DNA from: Cytophagales bacterium UBA2561
Lineage (GTDB): Bacteria; Bacteroidota; Bacteroidia; Cytophagales; Thermoflexibacteraceae
Assembly (NCBI GenBank): GCA_002340355.1
Contig: DDLX01000013.1
Location: forward strand, 152,954-216,953
Direction: 5' to 3'
DNA: 64,000 nucleotides
This document shows, piece after piece, positions 1-8,797 of the stretch (its first letter is position 1; the number at the start of each line of letters is the position of its first letter). The position numbers and the translations under genes were made by a program. The notes below the pieces were generated by a model. The model was not told the origin of the DNA. It was given only the letters and a program-made list of their open reading frames with translations, and ran no database searches.

Positions 1-954
1 AGAAAAATTAGAATTGTATTGGGTGTATTTTTTGGATTGGGAATTCTAATTAATATTGTGGCTTATAATCATGCATATCAGTTTACACACTACTCAAACA
101 GTTTACAACCAAAAACGCAAATTTCTCCCCAAACCTCACTTTTAGAAGTACTTTCTATTTTATTTTTTAGCATTGAAAATCCTCGTCCTAAAAATCATAA
201 ATTCCCTCGTAAATCATTCAAAACCTATAGTTTAGAAGCTCCTGTAAAAATAGAATGTTGGGAAATAACCGTACCAAATGCTAGGGAAACCATACTTCTT
301 TTTCATGGATATGGTGGTGAAAAATCAGGAATGTTACCTTTAGCTGATGCTTTTTTGGAAATGGGCAGAAATGTAGTTTTGGTCGATTTCAGAGGGTCGG
401 GAAATTCTGAGGGAAATGAAGTAACAATTGGTTATAAGGAAGCCCAAGAAGTGAAAGCCGTTTTTGAATTTATACAAAACAAATTGAATCATGAATCAAA
501 TCATCGACTAATTTTATTTGGGACTTCGATGGGAGCAACGGCAATTATGAGAGCAGTTGCCAAATTGCAAATTCAACCTGATGCACTTATTTTGGAGTGT
601 CCTTTTGCGAGTTTGGTCAATACAGTCAAAAATCGGTTTCGTATGCGAAAATTACCTCCTATTTTGCTTTCCGAATTATTGGTATTTTGGGGAAGTGTAC
701 AAGGAAACTTTTGGGGATTTGACCATGAACCAATTCGATATGCTTCTCAAATTAAATGTCCTGTTTTATTGATGCATGGAGCAAAAGATGAGAAAGTTAC
801 TCTGGAATCTATTCAAAAGATTTACAGCCAATTAGGTGATAAAAAATTTCTGAAAATATTTCCAAATCTACAACATCAATCCTATTTATTGGCTTCGCCC
901 AATGTTTGGAAACAGGTAGTTCAGGAATTTTTCGATAACATCAAAACTCAATAA
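1..954 (+). CDS. Alpha/beta hydrolase, membrane-anchored (5' partial)
   Basis: This is a serine hydrolase of the alpha/beta fold, probably anchored in the membrane by an N-terminal hydrophobic helix. The frame is open to the window edge. The only start visible is a TTG at 19, inside the hydrophobic helix, so the true start probably lies upstream. Numbering from that TTG, the oxyanion motif HGYGG is at 96-100, the nucleophile elbow GTSMGA holds Ser170, the acid is probably Asp257 (HGAKDEKV) and the base His286 (LQHQS). The layout matches the lysophospholipase/BEM46-like group of hydrolases. The substrate cannot be read from sequence. No partner gene is visible; an inverted repeat and an OmpA-domain gene follow. 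Confidence 0.85.
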   Translation, partial: RKIRIVLGVFFGLGILINIVAYNHAYQFTHYSNSLQPKTQISPQTSLLEVLSILFFSIENPRPKNHKFPRKSFKTYSLEAPVKIECWEITVPNARETILLFHGYGGEKSGMLPLADAFLEMGRNVVLVDFRGSGNSEGNEVTIGYKEAQEVKAVFEFIQNKLNHESNHRLILFGTSMGATAIMRAVAKLQIQPDALILECPFASLVNTVKNRFRMRKLPPILLSELLVFWGSVQGNFWGFDHEPIRYASQIKCPVLLMHGAKDEKVTLESIQKIYSQLGDKKFLKIFPNLQHQSYLLASPNVWKQVVQEFFDNIKTQ

Positions 955-973
955 ATTTTTCCTGACATTTAGA

Positions 974-1096
974 GGTTGTTTAAAAATTTTCGGAGAACGA
1001 TGTGAAGTCGCTGGTGTCACTTCGTTCAAACACCAGCAATGGTATGAATGCTATTTTTTGAATGAAATAGATAAAATTGTTTCTATTTTAACAACC
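974..1096. mobile_element. MITE-like inverted-repeat element
   Basis: The 123-bp segment has inverted ends: GGTTGTT at 974-980 and AACAACC at 1090-1096. The homology extends about five more bases if one base is gapped. An internal hairpin, GCTGGTGT (1010-1017) against ACACCAGC (1029-1036), sits off-centre. ATTTA occurs just outside both ends (967-971 and 1097-1101) and could be a target duplication. The left end, beginning GAGGTTGTTTAAAAA, resembles the termini of some IS5-superfamily elements found in Bacteroidota. There is no transposase. A short non-autonomous element is the best reading, but a single copy proves little. Confidence 0.4.
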
Positions 1097-1128
1097 ATTT
1101 ACTAAGTTCTATTTTAAAACATATTTTC

Positions 1129-1911
1129 ATGAAAAAGATAGCTTTTCTCTTTTGGGGAATTTGTTGGGGGTTTGTTCTTCCAATTTTTGCCCAAAATTCA
1201 TCAGATTCTATTGATTTTGTTATAGTTACTGTCAAGGTTGTAGATTATATGGATGAAACTGTTTTTGTGGATACACATTTATCTGTTTTGGATTCCAGAG
1301 GAAACAAAATTATAAATTCTGAAAATCAAATTGGGCAGGAATTTTACCAAAAACTTGATGAAGGATATTACCAACTTCTTCTGAAAAAAGGGCAATTATA
1401 TACAGTTATTTCTTCTGAGTTTCAAATTAATTGTGAATTAAGTTATGAAGAAGATAGAAAAGATATTGATTTATCAAAAACTAATCGTAAACAAGTACCT
1501 TTCATTATTAGAAAGTATTTTGGTGGTTATAGCGGATTTGATAATGTGAATTTCAACCCAAATAAACCTAAATCCGCCCGAAAAAAGCATCTAGTACAAG
1601 CTATTCAAGAAATACCCAAATCTACCGAAACTTGTCATAATGTATTAGCATTTATGATAGATTTCCCAAAAAGCACCATAAAACTTGAGAGTCATAGTAC
1701 TCCTAAGGAAACAAAACCAAAAAAGTTAGCGAAATGGCGGGCATTGGCTGTCAAATATTTTTTAATTCAAAAAGGTATTGCTTCGAAACGGATTGAAATA
1801 GTATCTTATGGGAGTTCCTCACCAATGGTTCCGAATGATTCCGAAAACAATCAAGCATTAAATCGAAGAGTTGTTATTGAACTGTCTCAAGAACCTTGCG
1901 AAGAAGAGTAA
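1129..1911 (+). CDS. OmpA C-terminal-like domain protein, secreted
   Basis: The 260-residue protein begins with a clear signal peptide (MKKIAFLFWGICWGFVLPIFAQ) and should reach the periplasm or outer membrane. The N-terminal 130 residues look like a beta-rich domain and I do not recognise them. The C-terminal ~80 residues follow the OmpA/MotB pattern: an RA-V-YF-I-KGIASKRIEIVSYGSSSP stretch, then an asparagine and NRRVVIEL. The usual GHTD motif is degenerate (LESHST), so peptidoglycan binding may be weakened. It is transcribed alone, just downstream of the MITE-like repeat. Its role is probably structural, linking the envelope to peptidoglycan, but this is inferred from the domain only. Confidence 0.8.
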   Translation: MKKIAFLFWGICWGFVLPIFAQNSSDSIDFVIVTVKVVDYMDETVFVDTHLSVLDSRGNKIINSENQIGQEFYQKLDEGYYQLLLKKGQLYTVISSEFQINCELSYEEDRKDIDLSKTNRKQVPFIIRKYFGGYSGFDNVNFNPNKPKSARKKHLVQAIQEIPKSTETCHNVLAFMIDFPKSTIKLESHSTPKETKPKKLAKWRALAVKYFLIQKGIASKRIEIVSYGSSSPMVPNDSENNQALNRRVVIELSQEPCEEE

Positions 1912-1976
1912 ACTTATACACAATTATAACTTTTGAAAGTCAGTACTTTTTAATACAAGCAGGATTAATTTAGTGT

Positions 1977-2627
1977 TTATTTTTTTAATCCAATTCTTGA
2001 CCAATCAAACAATTCCCCAGGGTCACTTCTACGGGCAGATGCATATTCTTCATGTCCGATGATGTATTTTGGGTCTCTTTTGATTTTTGGATTGCGTTTT
2101 AGGATATCATCTATGAGTTTTTTTAGAGAAATATATTGAGCTTCAGTATAGCCAATATGTTCTTTTTTAATTTTTTGATACTGACTTGGAGGCATAAATT
2201 TTTTCATATCTTTTTCTGATCCAACTGCCAACATTTCAATTCCAATAGATCTAATATTCAATGAGTTTACATAATGAGGAGCGAAAGGCATACTTCCTTT
2301 TCCGACATGGTGCGCCATACGAGATTCTGGTACAAACTCATAAATTTTTCCTTCTCGGTCAATTAAATAATGAGCTGAAACTTTATATTGTTCAAATATT
2401 TCCATAATACGTTCAACACTATGTGGGTTTTGTGGATTTTGCACGGCATCATTACAAAAGTGTAAAACTAAATGTGTAATTGGATGATTATCTCGTGGAC
2501 TAGAACATTTGGAAATCAGATGTTTAGGAATAATTTTAAGAGAGGAATTATCAGTATTTTGGGCAAAAGTAAAATTGATCAATAAAAAAAAGACGAGGAA
2601 AACTTTAAGCCATTTCATTGGATTCAT
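1977..2627 (-). CDS. N-acetylmuramoyl-L-alanine amidase (Amidase_2 family)
   Basis: This enzyme should cleave the bond between N-acetylmuramic acid and L-alanine of peptidoglycan, in cell-wall turnover or recycling. The signal peptide MNPMKWLKVFLVFFLLINFTFAQ sends it to the periplasm. The Amidase_2/PGRP fold is recognisable: THLVLHF with His56, SAHYLIDREGKIYEFVPE at about 84-101, the AHHVGKGS loop, IGIEMLA, and IIGHEEYA with His192 followed by SDPGELFDW with Asp202. His56, His192 and Asp202 are the probable zinc ligands. Length (216 residues) fits a single-domain amidase with no cell-wall-binding module. The chemoreceptor gene upstream has its own terminator, so this gene probably has a separate promoter. 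Confidence 0.9.
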   Translation of the reverse strand: MNPMKWLKVFLVFFLLINFTFAQNTDNSSLKIIPKHLISKCSSPRDNHPITHLVLHFCNDAVQNPQNPHSVERIMEIFEQYKVSAHYLIDREGKIYEFVPESRMAHHVGKGSMPFAPHYVNSLNIRSIGIEMLAVGSEKDMKKFMPPSQYQKIKKEHIGYTEAQYISLKKLIDDILKRNPKIKRDPKYIIGHEEYASARRSDPGELFDWSRIGLKK

Positions 2628-2637
2628 AAAAAAATAA

Positions 2638-2667
2638 CCCTATAAAATCACAAAAGATTTTATAGGG
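2638..2667 (-). terminator. Rho-independent terminator of the chemoreceptor gene
   Basis: A perfect 12-bp stem (CCCTATAAAATC at 2638-2649 with GATTTTATAGGG at 2656-2667) has a 6-nt loop. On the minus strand a TTATTTTTTT-like run follows. It lies 20 bp past the stop of the large chemoreceptor gene and 10 bp before the amidase start, so it separates the two transcripts. Confidence 0.85.
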
Positions 2668-2687
2668 CGGAAGGTTATAAAAAATGA

Positions 2688-5600
2688 TTAATTTAGTTTA
2701 AATTGTCCGACTCCATCTTTCAATTCCTCTGCAAGTGAAGCCAAACTTTTTCCAGTTTCAGCAACTTGCGATACCGCTTCATCCAGTTTTTTAGCTGAAA
2801 CAGTTACGTTTTGAGTACCTGTTGCTGTTTCTTCCGAAACGACAACGATCTGACTAATATTCTCGGCAATCGACTGAATTGCAGACTTTTGGTCATCAGA
2901 GGCGGAAAGTACATCTTTTGAAAGATTCAAGGTCTCTTCGCTCGAACTCAAAATTGTTTCAAATACTTTTTGTGCTTCTTGGGTTGCTGAATTTCCGTTA
3001 TATACTGAAAATTCCATTTTATCAATCGCTTTCCCTGCACTCGAAACGTCCTTCTGCACATCCTTGATTACTTTTTCGATTTCAATCGTAGCAGATTTAG
3101 AACGTTCGGCAAGCTTTCGGATTTCCTCAGCAACAACCTGAAAACCTCGACCTGCATCTCCAGCTCTTGCTGCCTCAATCGCTGCATTTAATGCCAGTAA
3201 GTTGGTTTGGTTAGCAATTTCGTTAATTACATTCAATGTACGAGAAATTTCTTCGGAACGTTGTGCCAAGACGTTAATCGAACCAGAAGTAGAGTCAGCA
3301 GAATTTTCAATTTCAGACATATTCTTGACTAATTTCTCAATAATTGACATCCCATCCCGACAACTATCCATCCCAGCCTCAGCCGAACGGTTAATGATTT
3401 CAGACTTCGTACCCATCGCATCAGATGCCAATAAAATACCATCTACTAGTTTGGATGATTCATCTGTACGTCTTACTTGATCACTCATACCTGCTGAAAT
3501 TTGTTGAATTTCCGTAACCACTGTTAGGGTATTTTTCTCCATTTGCTTAAACTGCTGGAGCAATTGTTCTGCTGAGCTATCAAGTGTAAATGTTCCTTCT
3601 TCAATATTTCGAAGCAATCCGTTAATATTATTGAGGGCTTGGTTCAAGGCTTGTGCCATCTTCTGAATATCCCCTTTTGCTTTGGCTTCTTCAAATCGGT
3701 TGGTCAAATCTCCTTTTGCCAGTTCACTAACTAATTCATTGACTTGACTAACAGGATTTGAGACGGAATCAAGGAGTTCGTTGAGTAAGTCATTCAATCG
3801 TTTCCATGCTCCTGTAGCGTCTGTTACTTGAACTCGTTCTTCTAATCTACCTTCTTGCCCAGCCAACATAGCTACCCGTGTCAATTCATTGATGATATTT
3901 CGAAGACGGTCTCGTAAGGAGAGATTACTTTGAATCATCTGAGCAATATCTCCTGTTGGCTTAATTTTATGTAACTCAATATCTACATCTAGATTTCCTT
4001 GTGCTAGATGATCTAAGAAGTTACTAGCTTCAGTTAGTGAAACCTTGAAGTCGGTAATATTCTGAGCGTATTTTACAATCTTAAAAATATTACCATCATA
4101 ATCTCGAATAGGGTTATAAGTAGCACTAAACCACACTTCATCTCCATCTTTTCGGATACGTTGAACATCTCCTTGGAATACTTCTCCTTGTCCGAGTTGC
4201 GTCCATAAGGCTCGATATTCGCTTGAGTTTGCATACTCAGGTGTACAGAGTGTTCGATGATGTTTTGTCTTCAATTCTTCAAGTGTATAACCCATTGATT
4301 CTAAGAAAGTTGGGTTTGCCCAAGTTACTGTTCCATCCAAATCAAACTCTACAGAACCAAATGATTTGTTAATAGCAGCGAGTTTACCACGGTTCTCACT
4401 ATTGGCAGTACGTCTTGGTGTTACATCCTGAACATAAGAAACGACCTTATATAAGTCTCCCTCATGATTCCGAATAGGGTTATATGTGCCTTCTAACCAA
4501 AGTTCTACTCCATTTTTACCAATCCGTTTATAGGTTTCTGTATCATATTCTCCACGATTGAGCTTATTCCAAAATTGTTGATAATCAGGGTGTGCTACAT
4601 GATCAGCTCGACAAAGTACACTATGGTGTTTACCTTGAATTTCATGTAAGGAATAATTGACAAATTTGAGGTACAGATCATTTGCCATTAAAATTGTCCC
4701 ATTCATATCGAATTCTACGATACCATAAGAGCGGTCAATAGCTTCCTGTTTTCCTGCGTTTTCAAGGTTTTCAACTCGTTGAGATGTAATATCGTGAGTA
4801 TATTGTACTATCTTAAATATTTTACCATCATAGTTTCGAATTGGATTGTATGTGCCTTGCAACCAAAGGGTATTTCCTCGTTTATCAAGGCGTTGATAAC
4901 TATCTTGTAAGGCTTCTCCTTTTTGAATCTTATGCCAAAATTCACGGTATTCTTCACTATCAGCGTAGGTATGTAAGCACAAATCCGTATGATTTAAACG
5001 AATCACTTCTTTGAGGCGATAACCTGTAATTTCAAGAAATAGATCATTTGCTGTTAGGATATTTCCTTTCAAATCATATTCTACAACAGCATACGATTTG
5101 TCAATAGCTTCCTGTTTACCTCGATTCTCAATTGCAGAATTTCGAGACTCAGTCATATCCAAGGCATATTTTACTACCTTATGCAAATTTCCATCATAGT
5201 CTCGCACAGGATTATAAGTTGCTTGCAACCAGACTTCTGAGCCATCTTTTGTAATTCGTTTATATACTTTTTTCTGGAACTCGCCCTGATTTAATTTTTG
5301 CCAGAATTCTCTATCATCCAAGGAATCTACTTCTTCTGGAGATAAAAGTATAGAGTGATGTTTTCCAACTACTTCCTTGAGCTTATACCCCAACATATCT
5401 AAAAACAGTTCATTTGCTGTCAGGATATTACCCCGCATATCAAATTCGATAGCTCCATAAGAACGGTCAAGAGCTTCTTGTTTACCACGATTATCTAACT
5501 CTTGTGTTCGGCGGTTGGTAATATCAATGGCATATTTTACCACCTTATGGATATTACCATCATAATCCCGAATTGGGTTGTAGGTGGCTTGTAACCAAAC

Positions 5601-8354
5601 CTCTTTTCCATCTAACCCAACTTGTTTATAAATTCCTTGTTGGAACTCACCTTGTTTCAGTTTACGCCAGAATAATTTGTACTCTGAACTTTTAGCAAAC
5701 TCTTGAGTACATAAGGTACTGTGGTGTTTATGCTTCAGATTTTCTAAGTCATAATCTAAAATTCCTAAAAATAGCTCATTTGCATTTAAGATATTGCCAT
5801 CCATATCAAACTCAGCTACTGCAAAAGATTTATCAATGGCGGCTTGTTTACCTCGGTTTTCACTATTGGCAACCCTACGGTCAGTTACATCTTTACCATA
5901 AAAAACAATCTTAACAGGTTGGTTTTCTAAGTCTAAAATAGGATTATAACTACCTTCATACCAGACAATTGAACCATCTTTTTTGATACGGCGATATACT
6001 TCAGTGTCATATTCTCCATTTCGTAATTTTTTCCAAAGGTCTTGGTAGGCTTTACTATTGATTTCTTCAGGAGTACAAAGTATACGATGGTTCTTACCTT
6101 TGACTTCATTAATAGTATAACCGAATCGTTCTAAGAAAGTATTATCTGCTTCTAGAATGGTGCCATCCATACCATACTCAATTACGTCATTAGAACGTCC
6201 TACAGCTTCAATTTGCTCTTGGAATTCTAAGTCTTGTAGTTTCTGCTCAGTAATATCATTTGCCAAATAAAGGATTTTAACGATATTATTTTTATCATCT
6301 CGAACAGGTGTGTAAGTCATTAAAAACCAACGGTCTTTTCCTGTTTTGGTTTGTCTTCGAACTTCCCCACCGAATAACTTCCCTGCTTGGAGGTTACGCC
6401 ATGTATCACGGAACATCATTAAGTCAGGAGTAGGGATAAACATTTCTACATGTTTATCTTTTACTTCCTCTAACTTATACTCCATGGTATTCAAGAAATT
6501 CTCATTGGCATGTAATAAAATACCATCAATAGTATATTCGGATTTAATTAATGTCGCATCTACAGCATTTAATAACCCACTCATTTCGACTTCTTTCTCA
6601 GCAAGTATTTGCTGGTTTTTCTCGATGATTTGTAGGTTACTTTGGAGACGACTTTCTTTCTCTTTAGCTTCATCTAGGAGACGATTAATTTCTGAAATTT
6701 GCTCTTTCTCCTCAGTAATATCTCTAAGAATAGCAATTAATCCTAAGTCATGTCCTTTGGCATCTCGCCACTGTGAAATTCGTAAGTTTACAGGAAAACG
6801 TCTCCCATTTTTGGCGATACATGTCCACTCTTTCTCATAGACCTCACCGCGCATTGGAATGAATCGAAAAACATCAAATCCAGGTGCTAGGTTCGCATCA
6901 TATTCTTTGTTGAGTCGTATTGCTTCTTGAGCAATTTCTCCTGCATCATGAAAATGTCCTGGTGTGATTTTTAGAGCTTCTTCTTGTGTGTACCCTAATG
7001 TCTTAGCCGCAACGTCATTCCAATATTTGATATTTCCAACAGTATCAGTAGCAATAAACATTTGTCCTGTTGAAGCAATCAAACTTTCAGTAAAAATTTG
7101 AGCATCCTCAACTTCTTCTAATTGCTTCGTAATTTGGGCTTCCTGTTCTTTCCTTTGAGTTATGTCAAAACGAACCCCAATGTATTTGTATGGTTTACCT
7201 GAATTATCTAAAACAGGAGCAATTGTAGCATCTACCCAATAGTATCCATCTTTCTTATCTCGATTTTTATATTCTCCTTGATAGATTTTGCCTTGTTGGA
7301 TATTATTCCACATCTCTTTGAAAACTTCAGGAGGAGTATCAGGATGTCGAATAATATTGTGCGGTTTACCAATTAATTCTTCCTCTGTATATTTGGATAC
7401 TTCACATAATTTTTTGTTAGCATATGTAATATTTCCGTATAGATCTGCTTCTGACATTAAAGCAGCTTCATCCAAAACTGTAAGTCGAGCTTGAAGTTCA
7501 TTTTGAAGAAGTTGCTGTTCCTGTTCTTTTCGGGTACGTTCGGTAATATTGATATTAACTCCTGTCATACGAGTTGGAGTATCTACATTATCAGTAATAA
7601 CACGAGCTAAAGCCCGAATATAACGTATTTCACCATTTGGTGTAACTACCCGAAAATCATGATTAAATAGAGACTTATCTTCAACCGCTTTTAGCACTTG
7701 TTGTGTCATTTCTTCACGGTCGTCTTCATGTACATTTTTTTGCCAGAATTCAAAACTAGGAGTACTATCTTCTGAAACACCATACATTTTGTACATTTGC
7801 TTGTTCCAGATTAACTCTCCTGTCTGAATATTCCATTCCCAAACACCAATTTCTGCTGACTCAGTAGCTAGTTCTAATCGTTGACTCAAATTTTCGAGTG
7901 CTTCGGCTTGTTGCTTCTGAGCTGTAATATTAAACCGAATGGCAACATATTTAACAATATTTCCCTCATTATCAAATACGGGTGAAATAGTTGAGTCAGC
8001 CCAATAATGTCCACCATCCTTCTTCTTATTTTTGACTTGCCCTTTAAAGGATTTTCCTGCTTGGATAGTATCCCACATTGCCTTGAAAACCGACTTAGAC
8101 ATATCAGGATGTCGCATAATATTATGCGGTTTTCCGATAAGTTCTTCACGGGTGTAGCCTGATACTTTACAGAATGTATCATTGACATAAATAATTGTGC
8201 CATGTAAATCGGTTTCTGAGATGGAAGCCACCTCATCCAGCACTTTGGCACGTGTCACAAAATCGCGTTGTACTTCGGCGGTGGGGGGATTTTGAGACTT
8301 ATCATCGGCTTGTGGAAAAAGCCTATCTTTCTTGAGATTATCACCGAGAGCCAT
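2688..8354 (-). CDS. Soluble methyl-accepting chemotaxis-like protein with about eleven PAS domains
   Basis: A 1888-residue cytoplasmic sensor with no signal peptide or membrane segment. About eleven PAS/PAC units start near residues 46, 175, 301, 438, 605, 725, 846, 971, 1088, 1213 and 1338. The last six are near-identical tandem copies of roughly 122-126 residues, joined by a linker of the form ENRGKQEAIDKSYA. HAMP-like segments follow (about 1450-1620, for example LAQGNLDVDIE and ELAKGDLTNRFEE), then an MCP signalling domain. The conserved hairpin tip of that domain is at about 1708-1748 (EIANQTNLLALNAAIEAARAG, GFQVVAEEIRKLAERS). The tip is what contacts CheA and CheW. No che gene is nearby. 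There is no C-terminal methyltransferase-tethering pentapeptide. By domain content it senses a cytoplasmic small molecule or redox signal and feeds a chemosensory (motility) system; the ligand is unknown. Confidence 0.93.
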   Translation of the reverse strand: MALGDNLKKDRLFPQADDKSQNPPTAEVQRDFVTRAKVLDEVASISETDLHGTIIYVNDTFCKVSGYTREELIGKPHNIMRHPDMSKSVFKAMWDTIQAGKSFKGQVKNKKKDGGHYWADSTISPVFDNEGNIVKYVAIRFNITAQKQQAEALENLSQRLELATESAEIGVWEWNIQTGELIWNKQMYKMYGVSEDSTPSFEFWQKNVHEDDREEMTQQVLKAVEDKSLFNHDFRVVTPNGEIRYIRALARVITDNVDTPTRMTGVNINITERTRKEQEQQLLQNELQARLTVLDEAALMSEADLYGNITYANKKLCEVSKYTEEELIGKPHNIIRHPDTPPEVFKEMWNNIQQGKIYQGEYKNRDKKDGYYWVDATIAPVLDNSGKPYKYIGVRFDITQRKEQEAQITKQLEEVEDAQIFTESLIASTGQMFIATDTVGNIKYWNDVAAKTLGYTQEEALKITPGHFHDAGEIAQEAIRLNKEYDANLAPGFDVFRFIPMRGEVYEKEWTCIAKNGRRFPVNLRISQWRDAKGHDLGLIAILRDITEEKEQISEINRLLDEAKEKESRLQSNLQIIEKNQQILAEKEVEMSGLLNAVDATLIKSEYTIDGILLHANENFLNTMEYKLEEVKDKHVEMFIPTPDLMMFRDTWRNLQAGKLFGGEVRRQTKTGKDRWFLMTYTPVRDDKNNIVKILYLANDITEQKLQDLEFQEQIEAVGRSNDVIEYGMDGTILEADNTFLERFGYTINEVKGKNHRILCTPEEINSKAYQDLWKKLRNGEYDTEVYRRIKKDGSIVWYEGSYNPILDLENQPVKIVFYGKDVTDRRVANSENRGKQAAIDKSFAVAEFDMDGNILNANELFLGILDYDLENLKHKHHSTLCTQEFAKSSEYKLFWRKLKQGEFQQGIYKQVGLDGKEVWLQATYNPIRDYDGNIHKVVKYAIDITNRRTQELDNRGKQEALDRSYGAIEFDMRGNILTANELFLDMLGYKLKEVVGKHHSILLSPEEVDSLDDREFWQKLNQGEFQKKVYKRITKDGSEVWLQATYNPVRDYDGNLHKVVKYALDMTESRNSAIENRGKQEAIDKSYAVVEYDLKGNILTANDLFLEITGYRLKEVIRLNHTDLCLHTYADSEEYREFWHKIQKGEALQDSYQRLDKRGNTLWLQGTYNPIRNYDGKIFKIVQYTHDITSQRVENLENAGKQEAIDRSYGIVEFDMNGTILMANDLYLKFVNYSLHEIQGKHHSVLCRADHVAHPDYQQFWNKLNRGEYDTETYKRIGKNGVELWLEGTYNPIRNHEGDLYKVVSYVQDVTPRRTANSENRGKLAAINKSFGSVEFDLDGTVTWANPTFLESMGYTLEELKTKHHRTLCTPEYANSSEYRALWTQLGQGEVFQGDVQRIRKDGDEVWFSATYNPIRDYDGNIFKIVKYAQNITDFKVSLTEASNFLDHLAQGNLDVDIELHKIKPTGDIAQMIQSNLSLRDRLRNIINELTRVAMLAGQEGRLEERVQVTDATGAWKRLNDLLNELLDSVSNPVSQVNELVSELAKGDLTNRFEEAKAKGDIQKMAQALNQALNNINGLLRNIEEGTFTLDSSAEQLLQQFKQMEKNTLTVVTEIQQISAGMSDQVRRTDESSKLVDGILLASDAMGTKSEIINRSAEAGMDSCRDGMSIIEKLVKNMSEIENSADSTSGSINVLAQRSEEISRTLNVINEIANQTNLLALNAAIEAARAGDAGRGFQVVAEEIRKLAERSKSATIEIEKVIKDVQKDVSSAGKAIDKMEFSVYNGNSATQEAQKVFETILSSSEETLNLSKDVLSASDDQKSAIQSIAENISQIVVVSEETATGTQNVTVSAKKLDEAVSQVAETGKSLASLAEELKDGVGQFKLN

Positions 8355-8737
8355 AAATTGCTTTGGGTTTTACTAAATACTGACGAAATCTGTACTAGTC
8401 TTGGACTAATTCAATATATCTATAAATAATGTAGTATTAAAAAGTCATTCCGAATACTCCAATTGAATCAGCGTTTCAAAGTACGGGTTTTTATTGGGAA
8501 TTCAAAACTTGTCCGTCAAAAATTTTGCCGATGTATTCAATTGTTCTTAAAGATTCTTTAAAAATATCTGAAAAATTGTTTTGGAAAGAATTAGTAGCTA
8601 TTTCAATTCAAAACTTTTCAACGAGTTGGATTAAAATGGAGTATATGATAATTTTAGTCATTACCATACAAATGTTACAGATTCTGAATTAGAAATTATG
8701 ACCTAAACTTTTCGTAAGGAAGACATTATGAATAAAA
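8355..8737. other. Non-coding intergenic region (383 bp)
   Basis: AT-rich sequence between the chemoreceptor start and the antiporter terminator. It should contain the chemoreceptor promoter on the minus strand. The best -7-like match there is imperfect (GTACTTTG, plus-strand bases around 8475-8482). I see no ORF with recognisable content, no tRNA and no strong repeat. Confidence 0.4.
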
Positions 8738-8772
8738 AAACTTTACAAAATATTAAATCTTGTAAAGTTTTC
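8738..8772 (-). terminator. Rho-independent terminator of the NhaD-type antiporter gene
   Basis: A 12-bp stem (AAAACTTTACAA at 8738-8749 with TTGTAAAGTTTT at 8761-8772) has an 11-nt loop. On the minus strand it is followed by a run of Ts. It lies 26 bp beyond the antiporter stop codon. Confidence 0.8.
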
Positions 8773-8797
8773 TGATTAAAAATTAGTCGTAGTATTA

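Noticed and set aside
3202..3480. 92-residue plus-strand ORF inside the chemoreceptor gene
   Set aside because: It is antisense to the conserved MCP signalling region, with no family likeness; a shadow of the real gene. The same holds for 6346-6840 and 7288-7494.
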